From Shimwellia blattae DSM 4481 = NBRC 105725 (GTDB lineage Bacteria > Pseudomonadota > Gammaproteobacteria > Enterobacterales > Enterobacteriaceae), in assembly GCF_000262305.1 (NCBI RefSeq), contig NC_017910.1:2852001-2916000 (forward strand): 64,000 bases of DNA, given 5' to 3'. The notes under the pieces are model-generated. The model worked only from the letters and a program-made list of their open reading frames with translations. It ran no database searches and had not been told where the DNA came from. Positions 43,020-52,786 of the stretch are shown here, one piece after another. The translations under genes were made by a program, and so were the position numbers. Each line of letters opens with the position of its first letter. The first letter of the stretch is position 1.

Positions 43020-43529
43020 ATGTCTGCCAACCAGACCCCGGCTCGTATCGCCATTGTGATGGGCTCCAGAAGTGACTGGGCCACCATGCAATTTGCTGCA
43101 GAGATTCTCGATCTGCTTGATATTTCCTACCATACGGAAGTGGTTTCCGCCCACCGCACCCCGGATAAGCTGTTCAGCTTCGCCGAACAGGCCCGGGACA
43201 ACGGTTATCAGGTGATCATTGCCGGCGCTGGCGGTGCGGCCCATCTGCCGGGGATGATTGCGGCAAAAACCCTGGTGCCGGTATTGGGTGTACCGGTACA
43301 GAGCGCCGCCCTGAGCGGGGTAGACAGTCTGTACTCCATTGTGCAGATGCCGCGCGGGATCCCGGTAGGCACCCTGGCGATTGGTAAAGCCGGTGCCGCC
43401 AATGCCGCCCTGCTGGCAGCCCAGATCCTCGCCACCCACGATAGCGCACTGCTGGCCCGCCTCAGCGCCTGGCGCCAGCAGCAGACCGATGACGTGCTGA
43501 ACAACCCGGACCCGCGGGAGGGCGCATAA
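43020..43529 (+). CDS. purE: N5-carboxyaminoimidazole ribonucleotide mutase PurE
   Basis: This 169-residue protein moves the carboxyl group in purine synthesis (N5-CAIR to CAIR). The motifs GSRSDW (near 16), SAHRTPDKL (near 43) and GAGGAAHLPGMIAA (near 70) are intact. CAGGAG precedes the ATG. The stop overlaps purK by one base. Confidence 0.97.
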   Translation: MSANQTPARIAIVMGSRSDWATMQFAAEILDLLDISYHTEVVSAHRTPDKLFSFAEQARDNGYQVIIAGAGGAAHLPGMIAAKTLVPVLGVPVQSAALSGVDSLYSIVQMPRGIPVGTLAIGKAGAANAALLAAQILATHDSALLARLSAWRQQQTDDVLNNPDPREGA

Positions 43530-44593
43530 TGCAGGTGTGTGTTCTTGGTAACGGCCAGCTTGGCCGGATGCTGCGCCAGGCCGGAGAGCCGCTGGGGATC
43601 AGCGTTTACCCGGTTGGCCTGGATGCCGAGCCCGGGGCCGTGCCCTTTAAGCAGAGTGTTATCACCGCCGAGATCGAGCGCTGGCCAGAGACCCCCCTCA
43701 CCCGGGAGCTGGCGCAACATAACGCCTTCGTTAACCGCGACGTTTTCCCGATAATCGCCGACCGGTTAACCCAGAAACAGCTGTTTGATAAGCTCGGCCT
43801 GGCGACCGCCCCCTGGCAGCCGCTTTCCTCCGCCGCACAGTGGCCGGAGATTTTTGCCCGCCTGGGTGAGCTGGCTATTGTGAAACGCCGCACCGGTGGC
43901 TATGACGGGCGCGGCCAGTGGCGCCTGGGCCCCGCAGATACCGCACAGTTACCCGCAGACTGCTACGGGGAGTGCATTGTCGAGCAGGGAATTAACTTCT
44001 CCGGCGAGGTATCACTGGTGGGTGCCCGTGACCGCAGCGGCCATACGGTCTTCTACCCCCTGACCCACAACCTGCATCAGGACGGGATCCTGCGCGCAAG
44101 CGTGGCGTTTCCTCTGGTTGATATTGCCCGGCAGCAGCAGGCTGAATCTATGCTCAGCGCCATCATGCATGAGCTGGACTATGTGGGCGTGATGGCGATG
44201 GAGTGCTTTATCACACCCGGCGGGCTGCTGATTAACGAGCTGGCCCCCCGGGTACACAACAGCGGCCACTGGACCCAGAACGGTGCCTCCATCAGCCAGT
44301 TTGAGCTGCACCTGCGCGCGATCCTCGGCCTGCCCCTGCCCCCGCCGGTGGTGAAGGGCGTGTCCGTGATGGTTAACCTGATTGGCACCGCCGTGAATTA
44401 CGACTGGCTCAAACTGCCCCTGGTCAACCTCCACTGGTATGACAAAGAAGTCCGCCCGGGGCGCAAAGTGGGCCACCTGAATCTGAACGACACCGATACC
44501 GACCGGTTAAGCGCCACCCTTGAGGCGCTCACGCCGCTGCTGCCGGCGGACTACCACAGCGCCATCCAGTGGGCGCGCCAGAAACTGCAATAA
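43529..44593 (+). CDS. purK: N5-carboxyaminoimidazole ribonucleotide synthase PurK
   Basis: This 354-residue ATP-grasp enzyme makes N5-CAIR from AIR, bicarbonate and ATP, feeding PurE. The N-terminal GNGQLGRMLRQAG motif, KRRTGGYDGRGQW and ELAPRVHNSGHWT are typical. It is one base into purE (TAATG), so the two are translationally coupled. Confidence 0.97.
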   Translation: MQVCVLGNGQLGRMLRQAGEPLGISVYPVGLDAEPGAVPFKQSVITAEIERWPETPLTRELAQHNAFVNRDVFPIIADRLTQKQLFDKLGLATAPWQPLSSAAQWPEIFARLGELAIVKRRTGGYDGRGQWRLGPADTAQLPADCYGECIVEQGINFSGEVSLVGARDRSGHTVFYPLTHNLHQDGILRASVAFPLVDIARQQQAESMLSAIMHELDYVGVMAMECFITPGGLLINELAPRVHNSGHWTQNGASISQFELHLRAILGLPLPPPVVKGVSVMVNLIGTAVNYDWLKLPLVNLHWYDKEVRPGRKVGHLNLNDTDTDRLSATLEALTPLLPADYHSAIQWARQKLQ

Positions 44594-44600
44594 TCCTCTG

Positions 44601-44621
44601 CGGCGGGTTTTCCCGCCGTTT
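44601..44621 (+). terminator. Intrinsic terminator after purEK
   Basis: CGGCGGG-TTTT-CCCGCCG is a perfect 7-base stem followed by TTT, eight bases past the purK stop. Confidence 0.8.
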
Positions 44622-44718
44622 AATCGTTGCATCCTGCCCCCGGCCCCCGGTAAAATTTCCGCTCTTCATTTTCCGGAGCCTGTCGGCTCCGGCACGCCAG
44701 GTTTGGCAAGGTCTGTTC

Positions 44719-45837
44719 ATGGTTCAGGATTTATCAGCACGCCCGGACACCCGGGACTATCACCATCTCTTACTGGCGCAAGTACCGCTTATTGATGTGC
44801 GCGCCCCTGTAGAGTTCGCCCAGGGCGCCCTGCCGGGTGCCCGTAACCTGCCGCTCATGTCCGACGAGGAGCGGGCCGCCGTGGGGCGCTGCTATAAACA
44901 GCAGGGCCAGCAGCAGGCCGTGACCCTGGGCCATTCGCTGGTCCAGGGGGATTACCGGGCCACGCGTATCGCCAGTTGGCTGGATTTCTGCGCCCGCCAC
45001 CCGGAGGGCTACCTGTGCTGCGCCCGGGGCGGAATGCGCTCGCATATTGTGCAGCAATGGCTGGCGGAAAACGGCGTTCACTATCCGCTGGTGGAAGGCG
45101 GCTACCGGGCACTGCGCCAGTACGCGGTTGACGCTATCGCCCGCCTGGCGCAACAGCCGATGCTGCTGGTCAGCGGCAATACCGGCTGCGGTAAGACAGA
45201 TATGATAAACAGCCAGCCTACCGGTATCGATCTGGAAGGGCTGGCCCGCCACCGGGGCTCTTCCTTTGGCCGCACACTTGAGCAGCAGCCCTCCCAGGCC
45301 AGTTTTGAAAACCAGCTCGCTATCCGGCTGCTACAGGGGCACCAGCAGCACGGCAACCGCCCGACATTTCGCTGGGTCATTGAGGATGAAGGGCTGACCA
45401 TCGGCTCGCGCCATATTCCGGCGGTTTTCCACCAGCAGATGCGCCTGGCGCCGATCGTGGTGATAAGCGATCCCTTTGAGCTGCGTCTGGAGCGGTTAAC
45501 CGAACAGTATTTTGTGGCGATGCGGCGTGATTTCATCGCCCTTGAGGGTGAGCAGCAGGGCTGGGAGAGTTACTGCGCCTATTTGCGCCACGGTCTGGAG
45601 GCCATCCGTAAGCGGCTGGGGCTTGAGCGTTTTACCCGCTGCCTGGCGGCGCTGGAGAGCGCCCTGGAGCTTCAGCAACGCACGGAAGACTGCCGGGGTC
45701 ACTGGCAGTGGCTGGTGCCGCTGTTACAGGATTACTACGATCCGATGTATAAATATCAGCTGGAAAAACGCAGTGGGCAGATTGTGATGCGGGGGGATTA
45801 CCATCAGGTCGCGGAGTGGCTGGCCAGCAACGCGTAA
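44719..45837 (+). CDS. selU: tRNA 2-selenouridine/geranyl-2-thiouridine synthase SelU (YbbB)
   Basis: This 372-residue enzyme replaces sulfur by selenium at wobble U34 of certain tRNAs by way of a geranyl intermediate. It has an N-terminal rhodanese domain with catalytic Cys101 (CARGGMRS) and a P-loop GNTGCGKT (153-160). The start at 44719 follows AAGG and matches the family; the longer frame overlaps purK and is rejected. E. coli selU is likewise near purK. Confidence 0.94.
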   Translation: MVQDLSARPDTRDYHHLLLAQVPLIDVRAPVEFAQGALPGARNLPLMSDEERAAVGRCYKQQGQQQAVTLGHSLVQGDYRATRIASWLDFCARHPEGYLCCARGGMRSHIVQQWLAENGVHYPLVEGGYRALRQYAVDAIARLAQQPMLLVSGNTGCGKTDMINSQPTGIDLEGLARHRGSSFGRTLEQQPSQASFENQLAIRLLQGHQQHGNRPTFRWVIEDEGLTIGSRHIPAVFHQQMRLAPIVVISDPFELRLERLTEQYFVAMRRDFIALEGEQQGWESYCAYLRHGLEAIRKRLGLERFTRCLAALESALELQQRTEDCRGHWQWLVPLLQDYYDPMYKYQLEKRSGQIVMRGDYHQVAEWLASNA

Positions 45838-45843
45838 AAACAT

Positions 45844-45862
45844 CCCCCGCACAAGGCGGGGG
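45844..45862 (-). terminator. Terminator of the porin gene
   Basis: CCCCCGC-ACAAG-GCGGGGG is a 7-base GC stem. On the minus strand it is followed by ATGTTTTTA, so it terminates the porin transcript and probably also selU from the other side. Confidence 0.75.
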
Positions 45863-45870
45863 AAGGCGCA

Positions 45871-47046
45871 TCAGAAGTCGTAACGTACACGAACGAGGTT
45901 CATGTCGCCCTGATCATCCGTGCTGGAGGTAAAGACGTGTTCGTAATCGATACGGAAGCCGTAATCCAGCTGGAAGGAGATACCCAGACCGTTGTCGATA
46001 CGTTTGTAGTTAGTGCCGCTCAGGTATTCCAGACGGTCACCCATGAAGTAAGGCTGGATGCTCTTAATCATGTACTGGCCGATCGGGAAGGTGTAGCCTG
46101 CGAAGTATTCAATACCCCATGCATCGCCCGCAAAGTAGTTAGCAGGTGATTTTGGTGATCTTTTTGTCACCAGGTAGTTCTGGTAGTAACCACCACCGGC
46201 AGACAGGGTCCAGTTTTCCGGGGTCCAGCTCAGCGCTGTACCGTAGAGGCTCTGGTTGTAGGTTTTACCGTCACCGCGGGCGCTGTTCTGGTAGATGCTC
46301 GCACGGGTGATGTTCCATGCAGTACCCCATTCCAGATCATCAGTAATGTGGTAGTTCACACCCAGAGAGCCGCCGCCTTTACGTTTGTAGCTGTAACCGT
46401 TGTAAACGCCATTGCTGTTTACGCGATACGGCTCATCTTCAAACAGGTAAGAAGCGTAGAGATCAGCATCACCGAAGGTGTTTTTATACTTCAGCATGCT
46501 ACGTGAACGGTAAGAACCGTCGTAGTTACCGTTGATACCGTTACCCGGTGCCTGGGCTAACATATCGTAATCCCAGATATCGGTTTTGGCCCCGATAACA
46601 TCATAGTAAACGCTGTTTTGTTTACCGTAGGTCAGCGTACCGTAAGTGGCGCTCTTCAGCCCGGTATACAGCATACGACGGTCAGTATCGGTAGAGCCTT
46701 TGGCGTAGTGGTTATCCCAGTTAAACAGCGCAGGAATATTCACACCCAGTTCGTAGTAGCTTATCCAGCTGATGTCATCGAACAGGTAGTAATCAGCAGA
46801 GAAGCGGAAACGAGTACCGCCATCAAAAACATTTCGTTTATATGAACCTTTGTCGCCATCGCCGGTCATATTGTTTATCTGCGGACGAATAGAACCGCCC
46901 ACTTTAAAGTCAAGACGGCTGAGGGGATCGCCCGCCTGCGGATCCTGCTTGAGCAGGGTGATTTCCGCCTGGGACGCGAAAGAGACAGAACCTAATACCA
47001 CTGCTGCGCCGATCGCTTTTGCCAGCGCATTTATTTTAATTTTCAT
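45871..47046 (-). CDS. Outer-membrane general porin
   Basis: This 391-residue protein has a signal peptide (cleavage near Ser-Gln-Ala before EITLL), a beta-strand-rich body of alternating aromatic residues, RRMLYTGLKSATYGTLTYGKQN near 125, and a C-terminal Phe (RVRYDF), all typical of Gram-negative porins assembled by Bam. It is a distinct enterobacterial porin rather than a plain OmpC/OmpF. It lies between selU and ybbP, where E. coli has rhsD and the allantoin genes. A promoter-like AT-rich stretch (47047-47248) precedes it. Substrate specificity is unknown. Confidence 0.85.
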   Translation of the reverse strand: MKIKINALAKAIGAAVVLGSVSFASQAEITLLKQDPQAGDPLSRLDFKVGGSIRPQINNMTGDGDKGSYKRNVFDGGTRFRFSADYYLFDDISWISYYELGVNIPALFNWDNHYAKGSTDTDRRMLYTGLKSATYGTLTYGKQNSVYYDVIGAKTDIWDYDMLAQAPGNGINGNYDGSYRSRSMLKYKNTFGDADLYASYLFEDEPYRVNSNGVYNGYSYKRKGGGSLGVNYHITDDLEWGTAWNITRASIYQNSARGDGKTYNQSLYGTALSWTPENWTLSAGGGYYQNYLVTKRSPKSPANYFAGDAWGIEYFAGYTFPIGQYMIKSIQPYFMGDRLEYLSGTNYKRIDNGLGISFQLDYGFRIDYEHVFTSSTDDQGDMNLVRVRYDF

Positions 47047-47248
47047 TACTAATCCTTAGTGTCCTGCTAATTGTTAGCCAAGGCATGTTACCGTGCTTTC
47101 ATGGCGGATTCGGTTACAAAATTATCAAATCGTGCCGTTAAAAAGTGCTTAATATGTTACCAGGTGTTTCTACCATGCCTGTTTTTGTATATTAATTGTC
47201 ATTTTTAGTCAGCCCGGTATCGTAAAAAATTCCAGATTAATGAATATA

Positions 47249-49663
47249 TTAGTCGGAATAGTGCCGGTAAATCGCCCGTTTATTCAGCAGTTTTCCGCCC
47301 AGCAAGCCGCCACAGAATGACAACAACGCCATTCCGCAAAGTGGTAAAGCTATCCATAACTGCCAGTCCGGCTCCCAGGGGAAATCAAAAACGCGGATCT
47401 GCAGCAGCGCCAGGGCGCTTTCAGCCCCCAGGGCGGCCACCACCCCGGAGACCGCCCCCAGTAGAGCAAACTCACTCCATAAGGTGGTGCGCAGCAGGCG
47501 GCGGCTGGCCCCCAGTGTCCGGCAGACCACCAGCTCCTGGTGGCGCTGGCGCATTCCTACCTGTACCTGAGCCAGCAACAGCAGCAGGCCACAGGCCGTC
47601 ACCAGAATTACCATCACCTCCAGCGCCCGGCTGACCTGGCTGAGCACCTGCCCGACCTGGCGCAGGATCCCGCCGATATCCAGCAGGCTCACCGTCGGGA
47701 AGGCGCGGTTCAGCTCAATAAGCACCGATTCCGGGCCGTTCCAGCGGAAGCTGGTCAGCCAGGTTTGCGGCTGTTGCTCCAGCACGCCCGGCGGGAAGAT
47801 AAAATAGAAATTGGGCCGCAGGCTTTCCCAGTCCACCTTGCGCAGGCTGCTGATGGTGGCGGAAAATGCCCGGGTATCGCCGCTAAAAGTTAACTGATCG
47901 CCGGGTTTAATGCCCAGGCGGCGGGCCACCCCCTGATCAACGGAAACCTCCCCGGCCTGTGGCGGCCAGTGCCCGGCAACCACCGGATTATGGTTACGCT
48001 GCCCCTCCTGCCAGGTCAGATTCAGCTCGCGGTTAAGGGCCTCGTCTTTATTGCCGCTGGTGCTCACGCCGTTAATGTGTGTCAGCCTGGCGCGCACCAC
48101 CGGATACCAGGCATCTGGAATTATCTGGCGCTCAACCAGAAACGTTTTTACCGCCGGGACCTGATCTGGCGCGATATTCAGCAGAAAATAGTTAGGGCTC
48201 TGGGGCGGCAGTTGCTGCTGCCAGCGCGCCAGCAAATCGCCGCGCAGCACCAGGAGCAGCGCCAGCAGCATAAACGACAGTGAAAACGCCGCCAGCTGGC
48301 TGAAGGTGGCCCAGGGCTGGCGCAGCAGGCGGTTTATTGCCAGGCGCAGCGGCAAGGCGCGCACCGCACAGCGGCGCAGCAGATACAGCAGCCCCCACCC
48401 CAGCGCCGCGCACAGGGCGGCCATTGCCAGCGTGCCGCCCAGCACCGCCCACAGCAGCGGGCTGGCCCCCATCAGCCCCACCAGCAGCAACACAATGACC
48501 CCCGCCATCACCGGCAGGTAGACCGCCAGCGGCCATACCCGGGCTACCGCGTCCCGGCGCAGCACCCTGACAGGCCGGGTTGCCAGTAATAAGCGGTACG
48601 GGCGCAGCCCGACCAGCAACGAGATAACCACCAGGGTGCCCAGCGACCAGATCCACGGCCAGAAACTGGCCGGGGGCAGTACCGCCGGCAGCACCGGTTT
48701 TAACGCCCGCAGCAGCAGCGCTTCAAACAGCGCCCCCCCTGCCCCCCCGGCAAGGGCAGACAACAAAAGCAGCATCAACCACTGGCCGATAATCAGCCGG
48801 TTCAGGGCCCGGCGCCCGGCCCCCAGGGTTTTCAGGATCGCCACCATATCGTAGCGGCTGCGGCAATAGAGCCCCATCGCCACCGCCACTGCTGCCACCG
48901 CCAGCAGCAGAGTCAGCAGCGCGCACAACAGCAGAAACTGGCGCGCCCGCTCCAGTGACTTACTGAGCGCCCCCTCATCCTGCTCCGGGCTTATCCAGCG
49001 CTGCCCCGGGCTCAGTTTGGGCACAATCGCCGCCTCCAGCGTGCTCAGGGCCGCGGGCTCCCCGGCAAACTTATAGCGCCAGCTGACCCGGCTGCCGGGC
49101 TGTACCGCCCGGGTGGCCGGGACATCGGCCATATTCATCAGCAGGCGCGGGGCCAGCTGGAAGGGGTTAAAACCGCCATCGGGCTCCTGGATAACCTCAC
49201 CGGCAACCCGCAGGGTCGCATCCCCCACATCAAGCGTATCCCCGATGCGCAACTGCAACTGCGCCATTAGCCTGGGGGCCAGTAACACCGTCCCCGGGGC
49301 TACCGGCAACCCGGCCGGGCGGGTTTGCAGCGCGCCATAGAGCGGATACTGGTTATCCACCGCGTTGACATCCGCCAGCTGGGGGGTATCCCCGGCAAAC
49401 GCCATGGTGGTAAAAGAGAGCTGCGGGCTCACCCGTACCCCCGCCGCCGTGGCCTGCTCCAGCCACGCCTGCGGTATGGCTGAGGACGAACGCAGCACCC
49501 GGTCTGCGGCCATATATTCACGGCTTTGCTGGCTCAGCCCTTTTTCCAGCCGGTCGCTGATGTTGCCCAGCGCCAGCACGCAGGCCACCGCCAGGCTCAG
49601 GGCCAGCCAGACAATCAACAGCGAGGGTGAGCGCCATTCGCGCCAGAACCAGCGGGCTATCAT
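47249..49663 (-). CDS. ybbP: ABC transporter permease YbbP
   Basis: This 804-residue protein, the same length as E. coli YbbP, is a FtsX/MacB-type permease of ten membrane helices with two large periplasmic loops. It is partnered by YbbA; its start overlaps the ybbA stop by four bases. The pair probably extracts or hands over lipids or related molecules near the inner membrane, with TesA as a genomic neighbour. The exact substrate is unknown. Confidence 0.94.
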   Translation of the reverse strand: MIARWFWREWRSPSLLIVWLALSLAVACVLALGNISDRLEKGLSQQSREYMAADRVLRSSSAIPQAWLEQATAAGVRVSPQLSFTTMAFAGDTPQLADVNAVDNQYPLYGALQTRPAGLPVAPGTVLLAPRLMAQLQLRIGDTLDVGDATLRVAGEVIQEPDGGFNPFQLAPRLLMNMADVPATRAVQPGSRVSWRYKFAGEPAALSTLEAAIVPKLSPGQRWISPEQDEGALSKSLERARQFLLLCALLTLLLAVAAVAVAMGLYCRSRYDMVAILKTLGAGRRALNRLIIGQWLMLLLLSALAGGAGGALFEALLLRALKPVLPAVLPPASFWPWIWSLGTLVVISLLVGLRPYRLLLATRPVRVLRRDAVARVWPLAVYLPVMAGVIVLLLVGLMGASPLLWAVLGGTLAMAALCAALGWGLLYLLRRCAVRALPLRLAINRLLRQPWATFSQLAAFSLSFMLLALLLVLRGDLLARWQQQLPPQSPNYFLLNIAPDQVPAVKTFLVERQIIPDAWYPVVRARLTHINGVSTSGNKDEALNRELNLTWQEGQRNHNPVVAGHWPPQAGEVSVDQGVARRLGIKPGDQLTFSGDTRAFSATISSLRKVDWESLRPNFYFIFPPGVLEQQPQTWLTSFRWNGPESVLIELNRAFPTVSLLDIGGILRQVGQVLSQVSRALEVMVILVTACGLLLLLAQVQVGMRQRHQELVVCRTLGASRRLLRTTLWSEFALLGAVSGVVAALGAESALALLQIRVFDFPWEPDWQLWIALPLCGMALLSFCGGLLGGKLLNKRAIYRHYSD

Positions 49664-50346
49664 GGCACCTCCCGTAATGTACCGTCCTGCAGGCGCAGGC
49701 GCCGGTCACAGCGCGCCGCCAGCCCGGCGTCATGGGTGACCAGGATAAGCGTGGTGCCGCGCTCGCGGTTTAGTGAAAACAGCAAATCGGCAATTCTCTC
49801 CCCGGTCTGGCGGTCAAGATTCCCGGTGGGTTCATCGGCAAACAGAATTCCGGGGCTACCGCTGAACGCCCGGGCCAGAGCCACCCGCTGCTGCTCCCCC
49901 CCGGAAAGCTGGGCGGGCAGATGGTGCAGGCGCTTGCCCAGGCCAAGCTGCTCCAGCATCGCCCGGGAGTGGGCCCGGCTGGTTTCGCTGCTCTCGCCGC
50001 GCAGCAGCGCGGGCAGCTCTACGTTCTCCAGCGCGTTCAGGGTGGGGATCAGCATAAAAGACTGGAACACAAACCCAACGTGACGGGCCCGCAGCCGGGC
50101 CCGCCCTTCTTCGTCCAGCCGGTTGAGGGGCTCGCCGAGTAAGATAACCTCGCCGCTGCTGGCGTCATCCAGCCCGGCAAGGATCGCCAGCAGAGTGGAT
50201 TTCCCGGAGCCAGATTCCCCAATCAGGGCAATGGTTTGGCCCGGTTTGACAAGCAAGTCAACTCCGGTAAGGATGGAAAGCGCCTGTTCACCCTGACCGA
50301 CGGATTTTTTCAGATGATGCACTTCAAGAATATGTTGCGCTGGCAT
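49660..50346 (-). CDS. ybbA: ABC transporter ATP-binding protein YbbA
   Basis: This 228-residue ATPase has Walker A GESGSGKS (near 44), signature LSGGEQQRVALARA (near 148) and Walker B ILFADEPTGNLD, and belongs to the LolD/MacB group. Its start region overlaps tesA by 33 bases on the opposite strand, exactly the arrangement in E. coli. It drives YbbP. Confidence 0.95.
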   Translation of the reverse strand: MPAQHILEVHHLKKSVGQGEQALSILTGVDLLVKPGQTIALIGESGSGKSTLLAILAGLDDASSGEVILLGEPLNRLDEEGRARLRARHVGFVFQSFMLIPTLNALENVELPALLRGESSETSRAHSRAMLEQLGLGKRLHHLPAQLSGGEQQRVALARAFSGSPGILFADEPTGNLDRQTGERIADLLFSLNRERGTTLILVTHDAGLAARCDRRLRLQDGTLREVP

Positions 50347-50943
50347 TTACCTTTCCTGTTACTGGTCCTGTTGATGTGCCGCACCGCCGCCGCAGACACC
50401 CTGCTGGTGCTGGGGGACAGCCTGAGTGCCGGCTACCGGATGCCCGCAGAAGAGGCCTGGCCGGCGCTGCTGGATAAACAGTGGGAAAAGCGCCAGATCC
50501 GGGTCATCAACGCCAGCATCAGTGGTGATACTGCCGCCCAGGGGCTGGCCCGGCTGCCGACACTGCTGGCTGAGCACAAACCGCGCTGGGTGGTCATAGA
50601 ACTGGGGGGAAATGATGGCTTACGTGGCTTTCCGCCTGCGGGGATAGCCGCCACCCTCAGCCAGATTATCAGCCAGGTGAAAGCCGCCCGTGCCCGGCCT
50701 ATCCTTGTGCAGATCCACCTGCCCGCTAACTATGGCCGCCGTTATAACGAGAGCTTTGGCGCGATTTACGCTACCCTTGCGGCCAGCAACGATATCCCCC
50801 TGCTGCCATTTTTTATGGAAGAGGTGTACCTCAAACCCCAGTGGATGCAGGATGACGGTATTCATCCGAATGCCTCCGCCCAGCCGTTTATTGCCGACTG
50901 GATGGCGCAACACCTCAATCCGCTAGTTAATCATGACTCTTGA
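50314..50943 (+). CDS. tesA: Thioesterase I / protease I / lysophospholipase L1 TesA
   Basis: This 209-residue periplasmic SGNH hydrolase has a signal peptide ending at Thr-Ala-Ala-Ala before DTLLVLGDSLSAG, which holds the nucleophile Ser. The block motifs GGNDGLRG (Asn) and DDGIHPN (Asp-His) complete the active site. It cleaves acyl-CoA and lysophospholipids. The start is set by homology; it overlaps ybbA head to head. Confidence 0.95.
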   Translation: MMHFKNMLRWHLPFLLLVLLMCRTAAADTLLVLGDSLSAGYRMPAEEAWPALLDKQWEKRQIRVINASISGDTAAQGLARLPTLLAEHKPRWVVIELGGNDGLRGFPPAGIAATLSQIISQVKAARARPILVQIHLPANYGRRYNESFGAIYATLAASNDIPLLPFFMEEVYLKPQWMQDDGIHPNASAQPFIADWMAQHLNPLVNHDS

Positions 50944-51742
50944 TAAATCAGGACGCTACCCACGTAAAGTTATGAAAAAAAATATCCTCATCACCGGTTG
51001 CTCCAGCGGTATCGGGCTTGCCACCGCCGCACACCTGCAGCGCCACGGGTTTCACGTGCTGGCGGCCTGCCGCAAACCCGCCGATGTGGCGCGGATGAAT
51101 GAACTGGGTTATACCGGTATCCAGCTTGATCTGGATGACCCGGCCAGCATTGAGCAGGCCGCAGCACAAGTGCGGGAGCTGACCGGTGATCGGCTGTATG
51201 GCCTGTTTAATAACGGCGGCTTCGGGGTCTACGGCCCGCTGGAGAGCATCAGCCGGGCCCAGATGGAGCAGCAGTTTTCCAGCAATTTTTTTGGTGCCCA
51301 CCAGCTCACCATGCTGTTGCTGCCGGCCATGAAACCCCATCAGCAAGGGCGCATTGTGATGACCAGCTCCGTTATGGGGCTGATCTCCTCCCCCGGGCGT
51401 GGCGCTTATGCGGCCAGTAAATACGCCCTGGAGGCCTGGTCAGACGCGCTGCGCCTTGAGCTGCGCCACAGCGGGATCCAGGTCAGCCTGATTGAGCCCG
51501 GCCCCATCCACACCCGCTTTACACAGAATGTGAACCAGACCCGGGCAGATAACCCGGTCGAAAACCCCGGCATTGCGGCACGCTTTGCGCTCTCCCCTGA
51601 CCATGTGGCCCGCAAAGCGGTGGCGGCGTTTACCGCCCCCCGGGCCCGGGTCCGCTATCCTGTGACGCTGGTAACCCATGTGGTGCGGGTACTGAAACGG
51701 CTGCTACCGGATCGCTGGATGGATAAAATATTAAACCACTAA
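50933..51742 (+). CDS. ybbO: Short-chain dehydrogenase YbbO
   Basis: This SDR oxidoreductase has the NAD(P) motif TGCSSGIG (near 22), NNGGFG, and the active-site Ser (MTSSVMGLISSP) and YAASK Tyr-Lys pair. E. coli YbbO is reported as an NADP-dependent aldehyde reductase. The start at 50933 gives 269 residues, the E. coli length, and overlaps the tesA end; an internal ATG at 50972 (256 residues) is the alternative, and neither has a strong ribosome site. Confidence 0.92.
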   Translation: MTLDKSGRYPRKVMKKNILITGCSSGIGLATAAHLQRHGFHVLAACRKPADVARMNELGYTGIQLDLDDPASIEQAAAQVRELTGDRLYGLFNNGGFGVYGPLESISRAQMEQQFSSNFFGAHQLTMLLLPAMKPHQQGRIVMTSSVMGLISSPGRGAYAASKYALEAWSDALRLELRHSGIQVSLIEPGPIHTRFTQNVNQTRADNPVENPGIAARFALSPDHVARKAVAAFTAPRARVRYPVTLVTHVVRVLKRLLPDRWMDKILNH

Positions 51743-51802
51743 GTTGAAGCGGGCTGGCACTGCCCCCATCTGCTTAACAAACCTTTATAACGAGGGCGAC
51801 GC

Positions 51803-52657
51803 ATGTCTGCACAAAACATTATTGATATCACTGAAGATAACCTCCACCAGACCCTGGATCAGTCCGTCACGGTGCCGGTTCTGTTTTACTTCTGGTCAGA
51901 GCGCAGCCCGCACTGCCAGACGCTGACACCGGTACTCGAACAGCTGGCAAACCAGTACCACGGCCAGTTTATTCTGGCGAAAGTGGACTGCGACGCCCAG
52001 CAAATGCTGGCTTCTCAGTTTGGCCTGCGCGCGATCCCGACAGTCTACCTGTTCCAGAACGGCCAGCCGGTTGACGGCTTCCAGGGCCCTCAGCCCGAAG
52101 AGGCAATCCGCGCCCTGCTGGATAAATTCCTCCCCCGGGAAGAGGAGCTGAAAGCACAGCAGGCCTCCGCCCTGATGGAAGAAGGCAAATTTGCCGATGC
52201 ACTGCCGCTGCTTAAAGAGGCAAACCAGCTGGCGCCAACCAACAGCGAAATCACCCTGTTGCTGGCCGAAACGCTGATTGAGCTGAACCGCAGCGACGAT
52301 GCCCAGACTGCACTGGACACCATTCCCCTGCAGGACCAGGATACCCGCTACCAGGGGCTGGTGGCGCGCATCGAGCTGCTGAAACAGGCAGCAGACACCC
52401 CGGAAATTCAGGAGCTGCAGCGTAAGGCGCAGGAACACCCTGAAGATGCGCAGATTGCCACCCAGCTGGCGCTGCAACTGCACCAGGTCGGCCGCAACGA
52501 AGAGGCACTGGCGCTGCTGTTTACGCACCTGCAGCAGGATCTCACCGCAGCCGGTGGGCAGGTCCGTAAAACCTTCCAGGAAATATTGTCCGCCATGGGC
52601 ACCGGCGATGCGCTTGCTTCGCGCTATCGTCGCCAGCTATATTCGCTGTTGTACTGA
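51803..52657 (+). CDS. cnoX: Chaperedoxin CnoX (YbbN)
   Basis: This 284-residue protein has a thioredoxin fold (1-110) with a non-reducing active site SPHC (35-38) and Cys63, the residue that makes mixed disulfides in E. coli CnoX, and a C-terminal TPR region. It holds HOCl-damaged proteins and hands them to GroEL or DnaK. In E. coli fetAB lies between this gene and qmcA; here qmcA follows after 129 bases. Confidence 0.95.
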   Translation: MSAQNIIDITEDNLHQTLDQSVTVPVLFYFWSERSPHCQTLTPVLEQLANQYHGQFILAKVDCDAQQMLASQFGLRAIPTVYLFQNGQPVDGFQGPQPEEAIRALLDKFLPREEELKAQQASALMEEGKFADALPLLKEANQLAPTNSEITLLLAETLIELNRSDDAQTALDTIPLQDQDTRYQGLVARIELLKQAADTPEIQELQRKAQEHPEDAQIATQLALQLHQVGRNEEALALLFTHLQQDLTAAGGQVRKTFQEILSAMGTGDALASRYRRQLYSLLY

Positions 52658-52786
52658 GTCTCCGACTGAACCGGCGGAAAGCCATGTGGCTTTTCGCCGA
52701 TCCCGCTACACTGGCAACACAGGGCAACGACCTTTCCCGGTCTGCGGCATGGCTCGCCTTTGCCTGCCCTATACAGGAGGTATGTG

